Source: Nitrospirota bacterium (GTDB lineage Bacteria > Nitrospirota > Thermodesulfovibrionia > Thermodesulfovibrionales > UBA9159). Taken from it: a stretch of 43,685 nucleotides of DNA. How positions within the stretch are numbered: the first letter of the stretch is position 1; every line of letters begins with the position of its first letter. The DNA is taken from the NCBI GenBank assembly GCA_023475105.1, contig JAMCWJ010000080.1, positions 1 to 43,685 of the forward strand. The letters run 5' to 3'. The translations under genes were made by a program, and so were the position numbers. Below are positions 1-7,166 of this stretch, one piece after another. The notes under the pieces are model-generated. The model saw nothing but the letters and a program-made list of their open reading frames with translations. It was not told the DNA's origin and made no database searches.

Positions 1-109
1 AAATCCTAATCTCCTCGGCAGAAGGATGGCTGCGATTGCCCTCGAGAAAATCAAGAATCGCGATCCTCTGCGGAGTCAATTTAATTCCTATCTTTTTATA
101 TTTTTCCAT
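1..109 (-). CDS. Fur/PerR-family metalloregulator, N-terminal fragment
   Basis: Reading the minus strand from the ATG at 109-107 gives MEKYKKIGIKLTPQRIAILD and then a segment ending HPSAEEIR. This is the standard opening of Fur-family winged-helix repressors: LTPQR at the start of helix 1, then HPSAEE before the recognition region. Only about 36 residues are present; the metal-binding and dimerisation part lies beyond the window edge. The promoter overlaps a sequence close to the Per box (154-168), so a peroxide-sensing PerR-type role with autoregulation is likelier than iron-sensing Fur, but that is inference. No clear Shine-Dalgarno precedes the start. The family call is strong; the subfamily is not settled. 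Confidence 0.85.
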   Translation of the reverse strand, partial: MEKYKKIGIKLTPQRIAILDFLEGNRSHPSAEEIRI

Positions 110-142
110 ACGTTTAATATTAAAGCAATTATTATTTAGGAA

Positions 143-172
143 ATCTTATCATATTAGAATAATTATAGTCAA
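143..172 (-). promoter_or_regulatory. Promoter of the Fur/PerR gene with embedded Per-box-like operator
   Basis: On the minus strand TTGACT (172-167) is followed after 18 bases by TAAGAT (148-143), an acceptable sigma70 pair upstream of the regulator start at 109. Between them, positions 154-168 on the plus strand read TTAGAATAATTATAG. This matches the B. subtilis Per box (TTATAATNATTATAA) at 12 of 14 defined positions. An operator between -35 and -10 would repress transcription, so autoregulation is inferred. Confidence 0.6.
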
Positions 173-231
173 GAGGACAATGAAATTAAAATGCGACATC
201 AAAAAAACTGATACTGCATGAGGACGGCATT

Positions 232-273
232 CTCGCTCATTCCCGCTTCGCTCCGAGGCGCCGGGCCGCCTCA
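232..273 (+). repeat. Dispersed intergenic repeat, diverged copy C
   Basis: This stretch shares the GCTCATTC ... GCTCCGAGGC ... GCCTC core with the better-matched copies at 20704-20770 and 35650-35717. The GAGGC/GCCTC arms can form a hairpin. It lies in the non-coding stretch 180-357 between the divergent Fur-type and GYD genes. The function is unknown. Confidence 0.45.
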
Positions 274-357
274 CCCCCAAAGGTGGGGCGATACGGCTCC
301 GCTGAAACTGTTCGAACGCATCCTCACGCAGAGGCGATTAGGATTTGAGGAAAGAGA

Positions 358-386
358 TTGACAATGACTCCTAAAAGGGGTATAAG
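358..386 (+). promoter_or_regulatory. Sigma70-type promoter for the GYD-domain gene
   Basis: TTGACA at 358-363, a 17-base spacer, and TATAAG at 381-386. The -35 is perfect and the -10 matches five of six. The predicted start near 393 leaves a leader of about 68 bases before the ATG at 461. It is one of the strongest-looking promoters in the window. Confidence 0.75.
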
Positions 387-460
387 AAAGTAAGGCGTTA
401 GAGACAGACCGATCAATCAGAGTTCGGCGAGGTGAAGGGCCTTGCAGAAAGGGGAATACA

Positions 461-745
461 ATGCCGTACTTTGTGATTCTCAGTACCCTCACCGATGAGG
501 GTCGCAAGACGATCAAACAGAAGCCTGAGAGGATTCTGGAAGTCGATAAGGAGATCGAGCGCATGGGCATAAAGGTCCATAACCAATACGCGGTCCTCGG
601 TCCTTACGACTTCGTGAATGTGATCGAGGCGCCTGATATCGAAACAGTCATGAAGATGTCCTGCGAAATCGGATCAAGGGGTTCTGTGCAGCTCCTGACT
701 TTAGCCGCGTTGCCGGTGGAGGAGTTCATCAAGAAATTGAAGTAA
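461..745 (+). CDS. GYD domain-containing protein
   Basis: A complete 94-residue protein. It starts [19 protein letters not shown], has the central [14 protein letters not shown] segment, and ends in a segment like the GYD family's usual close ([14 protein letters not shown]). The GYD domain (named for a conserved Gly-Tyr-Asp, here GPYD) is a small ferredoxin-like alpha/beta fold of unknown biochemical role, often about 95-100 residues long, so this copy is full length. GAAAGGGG precedes the ATG at good spacing. It looks monocistronic: a near-consensus promoter lies upstream, and the next gene starts 127 bases later with its own ribosome binding site. The family call is firm; no function can be assigned. 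Confidence 0.85.
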   Translation: MPYFVILSTLTDEGRKTIKQKPERILEVDKEIERMGIKVHNQYAVLGPYDFVNVIEAPDIETVMKMSCEIGSRGSVQLLTLAALPVEEFIKKLK

Positions 746-872
746 TGCGGATATCGCCGAACAGGCTGCCGGACCTCTCACGAAGACCAGGAAGGAGCGC
801 AGAGAGTCCTTTCAGCCTTATGATCCCGCTTGTCCTGAATCTTTTTTTAGCCCCGCTGATTTGAGGAGGAGA

Positions 873-1655
873 ATGAGAAGGATTCCCTGGAAAGCAGGGA
901 CGACGGAATATGGGCGGCGTCTCGAGATGAGATTTCTTGTCATTTCACTTCTATCTGTCTCCTTTGTCCTCGTCTCCTTCATTCCTTCGCGTCCCTCAGA
1001 TATTTACGAGAAGAAGCGGAAGTTCATGGTGGAGCATGACCTTGGCGGGAGGGGGATCAGGGACGAGAAGGTGCTCGAGGTTATGGCAAGGGTGCCGAGG
1101 CATCTCTTCGTCGACGGGTACCTGAGAGACAGGGCTTACGAGGATTATCCGCTCCCGATCGGCGAGGGCCAAACCATATCCCAGCCTTATGTCGTTGCGC
1201 TCATGACGGAGGCACTGAGACTGAAGCCCGGGGACAGGGTCCTCGAGATCGGCACCGGCTCAGGATACCAGGCAGCGGTGCTCGCCGAGACCGTGAGGGA
1301 AGTATATACGATCGAGATCAGAAAAGGCCTCGCCGAAAAGGCGGAGAAGAGGTTTGGAGAGCTGAAATACAAGAACGTAAAGGTGAAATATGGCGATGGG
1401 TACTTCGGGTGGGAAGAATATGCCCCCTTCGATGCGATTATCATCACCGCCTCGGCAAACCACATTCCACCTCCCCTCATAAAGCAGCTCAGGGAAGGCG
1501 GGAGGCTCATAATCCCGCTTGGGAGCACGGTATACAGCCAGATACTCACTCTTGCGAGGAAGAAGAAGGGGGAACTTGAGCTGGAGCAGCTCACCCCGGT
1601 CGCCTTTGTCCCTATGGCGGGAGAGGTGCAGAAGAGGAGGGGGGAGAAGAAGTAG
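873..1655 (+). CDS. pcm: Protein-L-isoaspartate O-methyltransferase with N-terminal hydrophobic segment
   Basis: A member of the PCMT family, which methylates isoaspartyl residues in aged proteins using S-adenosylmethionine. Diagnostic motifs are GEGQTISQP (substrate side) and [11 protein letters not shown] (SAM motif I), followed by DAIIITASA and LIIPLG. The start at 873 follows a strong but closely spaced AGGAGG; an in-frame TTG at 861 is an alternative. A second ATG at 927 would give a 242-residue protein beginning [18 protein letters not shown], which looks like a signal peptide or anchor. With either start the hydrophobic run lies ahead of the catalytic domain, and typical Pcm is cytosolic and lacks it. 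The gene converges on the membrane-protein gene with a 14-base gap. Confidence 0.9.
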   Translation: MRRIPWKAGTTEYGRRLEMRFLVISLLSVSFVLVSFIPSRPSDIYEKKRKFMVEHDLGGRGIRDEKVLEVMARVPRHLFVDGYLRDRAYEDYPLPIGEGQTISQPYVVALMTEALRLKPGDRVLEIGTGSGYQAAVLAETVREVYTIEIRKGLAEKAEKRFGELKYKNVKVKYGDGYFGWEEYAPFDAIIITASANHIPPPLIKQLREGGRLIIPLGSTVYSQILTLARKKKGELELEQLTPVAFVPMAGEVQKRRGEKK

Positions 1656-1669
1656 AGACCGTCCGGCCC

Positions 1670-4102
1670 TTAAGCGTTGCCGGAACTTCCGTTTCGCGCC
1701 GGCGACTTCATCATCGGAAAGGTGAGAAAAGCCAGGAAATATGCCGCTGCGCCCATCCAGAATACTGCCTTGAATCCGACGGCCATCGCGAGCATGACGG
1801 CAAGGATCGGAGCTAGAACCGAGAGGCAGCCGTTCACCGCCCATGCCCAGGGGATCATATCAGGAGACTTCTCCCCTATGGTTCGCATCCCCGTCGGAAA
1901 AGGGATACCCATCAGGAAGGCGAGCGGGACGAGGAAAGCGAAGGCCGATACGATCCTCAGAGGCATCGGCTGGCTCGACACGGCATCTGAGATGGAGGGG
2001 AGAAGAACGCTGTAGCCTACTATGACGGCCGCCGCAGCGAGGACGGCGCAGGGACGACGAAGAGCGCCGACCCTTTGACTCAAAAGGCTTCCAGCCCCGG
2101 AGCTGACAAGCATGGAGGTGAGAACCGATGAGACGGCATAAGAAGGATTTTCGAGGGGAAGTATCATCTTCTGGATCAGGGGTATCTCGACAAACATATA
2201 GCCCACTCCGAGAAAAGCGAAATAGAGCAGGGAGGTAAGCCTGCGGATAGGGGTGAACCGCTCATTTTGCGTTTTCTCAACCCGGGCCTCAGCCTCTCTC
2301 CTGCTCACGGCGGGCAGCGCTATGAACAGGCCGCTCAGGATCAGAACCTGCAGGAAGACGATGGGGAGAAGATAGCCTTCCTCGATGAAGAACTGCCACT
2401 TTTCACCCATGACCCTGTAGGTCGGGCCAAGGTTTCTCAGTTTGAGGTAGTAATGAAAGAAGGGGTTATCGTCCCGGACAGGCGCGATATCAAAGAGGTA
2501 ATCGCGCTCAAAGGACGCTCGCGAGGCAGGATCGAGGATTTTCCTGAAGGCATTGAAATAGTCATTCGAAGGCATTTTCACATAGAGATTGGCCTCTTCC
2601 TCTCTTATGCCTGGAAGGAGGACGAGGTCGAACCTCATCTCTTTCGAGAACTTCCTGACGGCCCGTATCTCGTCGGACGTTAAGGGTTCCCTCTTGGCGA
2701 GTAGGCAGACTGTGCCCCAGCTCCTTATCGAGATGATCTTATTCTCCGTTTCCCCTATGCCCATTTCCTCCATCGACGTCACGAGGGTATTCAGCAATCT
2801 CAATTCGACCCTCGGCGGAGGGACGATGAAGAGATGGATGCACAGGATGCCGTCCTTTTTGAGATGGCCGAGATATTCTTTGAATGCTTCCGCTGTGAAC
2901 CTGTAATCCTCGGCGACCCCGAAGGCGCCTGCCGGAGACGTTCCCGTGAGCGGCATATCGATCAGGTCAAACTGCTCGTTCCTTGTCTTCAGCCATGACC
3001 TTCCCATCCCCGTCCAGGTGTTTTTGTCATAGATCCCCTGAGAGAAATCGTTGAAGTCCCGCCCGATCACCTGCGTCACGAGCGGGTTGGACTCGACACT
3101 CGAGATATTCCCGGAATGATAATGCCTGGCCAGCAGCACGTCGAGACCCCCCTCCGGATCGAGGACCAGCACATCATCCCTCTTCCGCATCTCGTAGGCG
3201 AGGGCAGGGGGCAGGAATTTCAGGAAGGCGAGAGCGTCTTCGTTCCCGGCACCGGTGATGGCATTCGTTTTTCCGCCGTCGACGGAAAGTCCTGTCTGCT
3301 CCGGGAGTTCGTCGAGGTATCTCAGACTCAGCCCCGGGGCGAATCTTACGGCGGGACTCCGGAAAACATCGACCCTCGAGAACGGGCCATGGTAGGTCCT
3401 GATATGTTCGGCCCCAGGATACTTCAGGGCAATCTGGAGTCCTTTGTAAGGAGATATCCGGGGGGCGATGAGGTCAGGTGTTGCAAAAAGGAGGAGATTG
3501 GATGCGATGAGAAAGACTGAGGCAGCCCTCGTCTTCCCTTTTCCGATAAGGAAGGCACCCGCTGATGCAATGGAGGACGCGAGGAGGATCGCATTCTCGG
3601 GAGCGGTCTTGCTCAGGACAAAGAGAAGGGCGACGGAGCCTGCTCCGGCGCCCGTGAAGTCCGCTCCGTAAAGAAGACCCGATTTCCCGCTGGCTGCGGA
3701 AATTCCCGTCGACACGCTTAAACCGAAGGAAAAAAAAGGCACCGAGAGAAACAGGCAATAGAGGAAGAGGTAAAGAAGCTGAACCCTTTCCCACGGGAGT
3801 CTGACGGGGTCGAAGGGCAGCCTGTTCGAAAGGAGGTAACTGAGGGTTATGGCGGCGCCGAGGAGCAGTCCGTAGAGGGCGATCTTTTCGCTGACCTCAC
3901 CCGGCCGGGAAGATGCCCTGAGTCCCGGATAGAGGGAAAGGACCGTGCCGCTCGCTCCGATACCGAGCATCGCAAGAGTTATTACCAGGAAGGCGAAATG
4001 GTACCAGAGGGAGATCGAGAAGACCCTTGTCAGGGCTATTTCATAGGAGAGGGAAGAAAAGGAAAAGAGAAAAATCCCGAGTAGTATCTTTCTCTGCTCC
4101 AT
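1670..4102 (-). CDS. Spermidine synthase-like multi-pass membrane protein
   Basis: About 810 residues from the ATG at 4102; an upstream extension to 4225 is basic, poorly structured and unlikely. The N-terminal ~210 residues hold about six hydrophobic segments. A soluble central part (about 215-590) resembles the aminopropyltransferase/SAM-methyltransferase fold, with VLVLDPEGGLD in the nucleotide-loop position and a PVRDDNPFF segment typical of these fusions. Residues about 600-790 are again hydrophobic. The glycine loop is degenerate, so polyamine synthesis cannot be assumed. Such membrane-fused spermidine synthase homologues are widespread and mostly uncharacterised. A TTGACA at 4138-4133 on the minus strand could be its -35, but no good -10 follows. 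Confidence 0.75.
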   Translation of the reverse strand: MEQRKILLGIFLFSFSSLSYEIALTRVFSISLWYHFAFLVITLAMLGIGASGTVLSLYPGLRASSRPGEVSEKIALYGLLLGAAITLSYLLSNRLPFDPVRLPWERVQLLYLFLYCLFLSVPFFSFGLSVSTGISAASGKSGLLYGADFTGAGAGSVALLFVLSKTAPENAILLASSIASAGAFLIGKGKTRAASVFLIASNLLLFATPDLIAPRISPYKGLQIALKYPGAEHIRTYHGPFSRVDVFRSPAVRFAPGLSLRYLDELPEQTGLSVDGGKTNAITGAGNEDALAFLKFLPPALAYEMRKRDDVLVLDPEGGLDVLLARHYHSGNISSVESNPLVTQVIGRDFNDFSQGIYDKNTWTGMGRSWLKTRNEQFDLIDMPLTGTSPAGAFGVAEDYRFTAEAFKEYLGHLKKDGILCIHLFIVPPPRVELRLLNTLVTSMEEMGIGETENKIISIRSWGTVCLLAKREPLTSDEIRAVRKFSKEMRFDLVLLPGIREEEANLYVKMPSNDYFNAFRKILDPASRASFERDYLFDIAPVRDDNPFFHYYLKLRNLGPTYRVMGEKWQFFIEEGYLLPIVFLQVLILSGLFIALPAVSRREAEARVEKTQNERFTPIRRLTSLLYFAFLGVGYMFVEIPLIQKMILPLENPSYAVSSVLTSMLVSSGAGSLLSQRVGALRRPCAVLAAAAVIVGYSVLLPSISDAVSSQPMPLRIVSAFAFLVPLAFLMGIPFPTGMRTIGEKSPDMIPWAWAVNGCLSVLAPILAVMLAMAVGFKAVFWMGAAAYFLAFLTFPMMKSPARNGSSGNA

Positions 4103-4237
4103 GAAATTCACTCTTGCATACCGGGCAGCTGTTGTCAAGTGTCCTTTGTACCGCTTTCGCCCCCCTGCGAACCGGTCCCGGGGCGGACGATGCCCCCCTC
4201 TCTTCGCGCTCGTCTTCGCGTGCAAGCCCGGGATTTA

Positions 4238-4266
4238 TTCAAAACCTGTATGAGAGGAGGTATAAT
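4238..4266 (+). promoter_or_regulatory. Promoter for the 88-residue gene
   Basis: A perfect TATAAT at 4261-4266 preceded after 17 bases by TTCAAA (4238-4243). The predicted start near 4273 gives a leader of only about 17 bases. The GGAGG at 4256-4260 lies inside the promoter, so it cannot serve as this gene's ribosome binding site. Confidence 0.6.
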
Positions 4267-4289
4267 ATTTCTATCCTGCGTGCCTGGCG

Positions 4290-4556
4290 ATGATCATAAA
4301 GAATGAGGACATAGGGGAGATTGCCCTGGAAGCGCCTGAAGGACACGGCCATCTGAGGACGACGGTGCGCCTGAAGGACGGGTCGGAACTTGTCTTCCAG
4401 GAAGCTGCAATTGCGAATATCGTGAGGGCTTATGTCACAATCAAGACCCACCCTCTGAAGACCGGGATTAGACTCAGGGGTGAGAAACTCATCGAGAGGA
4501 AAAAGGGGTATGCTGAGTGGCAGTTGCTCGAGAGCGAGAGAGAAGAGAAAAGGTGA
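4290..4556 (+). CDS. Conserved-looking small protein of unknown function
   Basis: An 88-residue soluble protein that starts MIIKNEDIGEIALEAPEGHG and ends with a charged Glu/Arg/Lys tail. I do not recognise a family. The pattern of short beta-rich stretches (TTVRLKDGSELVFQEAA, then YVTIKTHPLK) suggests a small beta-sandwich or barrel. There are no cysteines, signal peptide or membrane segment. A perfect TATAAT lies 24 bases upstream, but there is no recognisable Shine-Dalgarno. The gene ends just before the ArsR promoter. It could be co-transcribed with arsR-selD by read-through, but no functional link is visible. Confidence 0.6.
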   Translation: MIIKNEDIGEIALEAPEGHGHLRTTVRLKDGSELVFQEAAIANIVRAYVTIKTHPLKTGIRLRGEKLIERKKGYAEWQLLESEREEKR

Positions 4557-4563
4557 GAGACCC

Positions 4564-4600
4564 TTTACAAAGCATAGAGAACCATTCTAATATTCATGGT
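4564..4600 (+). promoter_or_regulatory. Promoter and palindromic operator of arsR-selD
   Basis: TTTACA (4564-4569) and TAATAT (4588-4593) are spaced by 18 bases. An inverted repeat ACCAT ... ATGGT (4581-4585 and 4596-4600, 10-base centre TCTAATATTC) covers the -10. ArsR-family repressors bind AT-rich dyads over their own promoters, so this is a good candidate for autoregulation of the regulator and the selD gene behind it. Confidence 0.55.
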
Positions 4601-4615
4601 CGGGAGGGGGGCGGC

Positions 4616-4957
4616 ATGAGGTCGTTCGGACAGAGGGTCGAATTGCTGAGAGTTATCGCCCATCCGGTAAGGGTGAGGATCCTTGAAGAACTGAAGAAAG
4701 GCGTCAAGTGCGTAAGCGACTTCGGCGAGCTGATCGAGATAAATCAGCCCAACCTTTCTCAGCACCTCGCCTCGCTCAGAAACCGGGGGATCATCGATTA
4801 TTATATGGACGGGCGCCTGAGGTGCTATTTCCTGGTCGATCCGATCATTCCCGATCTGCTCGAGCTGCTGGAAAAAGATTATTGTGAATCTCTTCCGGCG
4901 CCTGAGTGCTGCCCTGTCACGAAGAAGGGTAAATATCCGGGGATGCGGAAACACTGA
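4616..4957 (+). CDS. ArsR-family winged-helix regulator
   Basis: 113 residues from the ATG at 4616, chosen because GGGAGGGGGG precedes it; longer in-frame versions start with unstructured charged sequence inside the promoter region. The fold is visible in the order ELLRVIAHPVRVRILEEL, NQPNLSQHLASLRNRGIIDY (recognition helix) and a beta-wing DGRLRCYFLVD. Cysteines occur in the helix-3 region (VKCVSD), in the wing (RCY) and in a C-terminal YCES...ECCPV cluster, so thiol or metal/metalloid sensing is plausible. selD follows after 17 bases with a strong ribosome binding site, so the two form an operon. No ligand can be read from the sequence. Confidence 0.85.
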   Translation: MRSFGQRVELLRVIAHPVRVRILEELKKGVKCVSDFGELIEINQPNLSQHLASLRNRGIIDYYMDGRLRCYFLVDPIIPDLLELLEKDYCESLPAPECCPVTKKGKYPGMRKH

Positions 4958-4974
4958 GAAAGGAGGTGCGACAC

Positions 4975-6018
4975 ATGGAGATTAAGCTTACCGATCTCTC
5001 GAGCTGCGCCGGCTGAGCGTCGAAATTCAGTCCTTCGGACCTGTCCTACGTGCTGGGACAGCTGCCTCAGATAGCGGACGCGAATGTGCTGGTCGACGCG
5101 TCGAATGCAGACGATGCCGGAGTTTACCGGATCACCGATGAGATCGCCGTCGTCTTCACGGCGGACTATTTCACGCCCATCGTGGATGATCCCTACTGGT
5201 TCGGCGCTATTGCCGCCGCCAATTCCCTGTCGGACGTGTATGCCATGGGAGGAAGGCCTGTTGCGTCGCTGAATCTCGCTTCTTTTCCGGGCGAGGCTCC
5301 GTTTCTTCCTTTTGCCAAATCGATCATGCGGGGCGGCATCGACAAGATGACCGAGGCCGGGGTGTCGATTATTGGGGGGCATACTGTTAAGGACAAAGAG
5401 CCGAAGTACGGCTTTGCCGTCCTGGGGCTCATTCATCCCCGGGAGATTTACGACAACACAAAGGCGAAGTCGGGGGACGCACTGATTCTTACCAAACCGA
5501 TCGGCACCGGCATCGTCACTACCGGAATAAAGGCGGGTCTCTGCGATGAGGCTGCAATCGAAGAAGTCACAAAGGCCATGGCGACCCTGAACAAGAGGCC
5601 GAGCGAGATCATGAGGGAGGTCGGGGTGAGCACCGCCACGGACATAACGGGTTTCGGGCTTATCGGGCATCTGAACGAGGTGCTCACCGCGAGCAAGCTC
5701 CGGGCACGACTGCATTCATCCCGGATACCCTTCTTTAAAGATGCGGCAGGGATCGCGGGCATGGGGAGGATACCCGGCGGAACCCGGGCGAATGAAAAGA
5801 CCTACACGGAGTACGTCGAGTGGTCCCCGGGCGTCGCGGACACGACGCGGGTCCTGATGTACGATGCGCAGACATCCGGCGGCCTTCTCATCTTCGTGCC
5901 TGCCGAAAGTAAAGAAATCCTCGTCGGGGCCCTCGAAAGGGAAGGCATTTTGGCGGCGTATATCGGCGCTATCACGGACGAAAGCGGGAAGAACCGCAAA
6001 CGGATTTTCGTCGACTGA
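4975..6018 (+). CDS. selD: Selenide, water dikinase with in-frame UGA selenocysteine
   Basis: SelD makes selenophosphate from selenide and ATP, the selenium donor for selenocysteine and selenouridine. The start at 4975 follows AAGGAGGTG. The first codons read MEIKLTDLSSCAG, then TGA at 5014-5016, then ASKFSPSDL and an uninterrupted SelD sequence to 6018. Codon 14 aligns with the catalytic Cys17 of E. coli SelD, three residues before the conserved Lys (Lys17 here), so the UGA encodes selenocysteine and is not a stop. The total is 347 residues, the normal length. The ATP/metal region (FTADYFTPIVDDP) and GGHTVKD are intact. An ORF caller that stops at UGA would start at 5050 and lose the active site. 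It implies selA/selB/selC elsewhere in the genome. Confidence 0.95.
5028..5061 (+). promoter_or_regulatory. Candidate bacterial SECIS hairpin(s) after the selD UGA
   Basis: Two mutually exclusive hairpins lie just 3' of the UGA at 5014-5016. One is GUCC-UUC-GGAC (5030-5040), extendable with a bulge to 5028-5043. The other is CUGUCC (5041-5046) paired with GGACAG (5056-5061), with a 9-base loop containing GU. Bacterial SECIS elements sit within roughly 40 bases of the UGA inside the coding sequence. Which of the two SelB binds cannot be decided by eye. Confidence 0.45.
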
Positions 6019-6194
6019 GATTTCAGATGAGCGGGGCTCGCTTGTGGCGGGAGACAAGCCTCTTCCGAATTTGGTTTGTCCGCATGATATCGAAGTGGCA
6101 TAGCTCCCGCTCTTTCACCGTGCGATCTTTCGATAAAGCCTTGAGGAAGATTTCCTCAGAACCTGTCTCAAAATTGGTTTTCTGCAAGAAAGCC

Positions 6195-6263
6195 GTCATG
6201 CTCGCGCAGGCGGGCATCCAGAACGTCCCGGAAAAACTGGATTCCCGCCTGCGCGGGAATGAC
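6195..6263. repeat. Inverted repeat, GTCATTCC-type element
   Basis: Arms of 27 bases at 6195-6221 and 6237-6263 match as inverted copies at 24 of 27 positions around a 15-base centre. The outer ends are GTCAT/ATGAC. It lies in the 347-base gap 6019-6365 between selD and the permease gene. A related but more diverged element is at 15151-15223. Such mobile palindromes are common in environmental genomes and may be REP/MITE-like. Otherwise this gap holds only a weak GCTTGT/ACAAGC hairpin just after selD (6040-6059). Confidence 0.75.
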
Positions 6264-6365
6264 GATTGAGACCCGACGATGGAGAGAGATGTGAGATAGT
6301 TCTCATGAGTCGTACAGGAATTCTTCATAGAGCTGTCAGCCTGTAACGGGTGCCAGGGGAGGTAC

Positions 6366-7145
6366 ATGCCTTTTGCCTTCTATGTATTTCTTTTTTCTGC
6401 GGGCTCTGCCGTAGGGTTTTGTTCGGGGCTGCTCGGCATCGGCGGCGGGATCATCATGTTCCCCTTTCTTCTCTATCTGCCGCCCCTTTTCGGTCTGCCC
6501 GCAATAGACGTGAAGAGCATAACGGGGCTGACCATGATCCAAGGTTTCTTTGCGTCCCTTTCCGCAATGCTTTTTTATCATACGCAGCGGCTGGTACACA
6601 AGGGCCTCGTCCTGACACTCGGACTTTCCCTATTCCTCTCGTCACTCGCGGGGGCGGTTTTTTCGAAGACCGTATCCGATAAGCCGCTTCTTTTTATCTT
6701 CGCAGTCATGGCGCTCACCGCCTCGGTGATGATGTTTATCCCGCGCAGTTACGCAAAGGACGATTTGAGGGAAGACAAGGTTTCCTTCAGCAGACCGGCT
6801 GCGGTCTCGATCGGCATAACGATCGGCTTCTTCCTCGGCATGGTCGGCCAGGGCGGGGCCTTCATCATCATCCCGATCCTCTTATATATCCTGAAAGTTC
6901 CTTTGAGGGTGGCGCTCGGAAGTACGCTTGCGATCGGCCTCTTTTCTTCGACAGCGGGGCTGGCGGGCAAGATCGCGACAGGACAGGTCCCCTTCAGGAC
7001 TGCCGCGCTGCTCCTTCTCGGCGCGATCCCCTTCGCACGAGTCGGCGGTTACGTGAGTCAACGGACCAAGACACAGTTTCTGCGGTGGCTCCTAGCGCTC
7101 ATCATTTCCGCCACCGCGATCAAGGTGTGGTCGGATATCTTCTGA
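6366..7145 (+). CDS. TauE/SafE family anion permease
   Basis: 259 residues, nearly all hydrophobic, with about eight membrane segments. It has the two glycine-rich repeats typical of TauE/SafE (DUF81): GFCSGLLGIGGGIIMFP near the N-terminus, repeated as GFFLGMVGQGGAFIIIP in the second half. Members export or import sulfite, sulfoacetate and related organosulfur anions across the inner membrane. The substrate cannot be told here. The start at 6366 has GGGGAGG four bases before it. The gene appears to be single; the neighbouring corA is on the opposite strand with a 21-base gap between stops. Confidence 0.85.
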   Translation: MPFAFYVFLFSAGSAVGFCSGLLGIGGGIIMFPFLLYLPPLFGLPAIDVKSITGLTMIQGFFASLSAMLFYHTQRLVHKGLVLTLGLSLFLSSLAGAVFSKTVSDKPLLFIFAVMALTASVMMFIPRSYAKDDLREDKVSFSRPAAVSIGITIGFFLGMVGQGGAFIIIPILLYILKVPLRVALGSTLAIGLFSSTAGLAGKIATGQVPFRTAALLLLGAIPFARVGGYVSQRTKTQFLRWLLALIISATAIKVWSDIF

Positions 7146-7166
7146 TGCGCCGCTCGAGCCCTGCGG

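Noticed and set aside
36-221. A plus-strand 61-codon open frame near the window start
   Set aside because: It overlaps the opposite-strand Fur-family gene and promoter, has no ribosome binding site, and its protein is low-complexity.
5050-6018. SelD starting at the ATG at 5050
   Set aside because: It omits the conserved active-site stretch that lies in frame upstream across the UGA codon.
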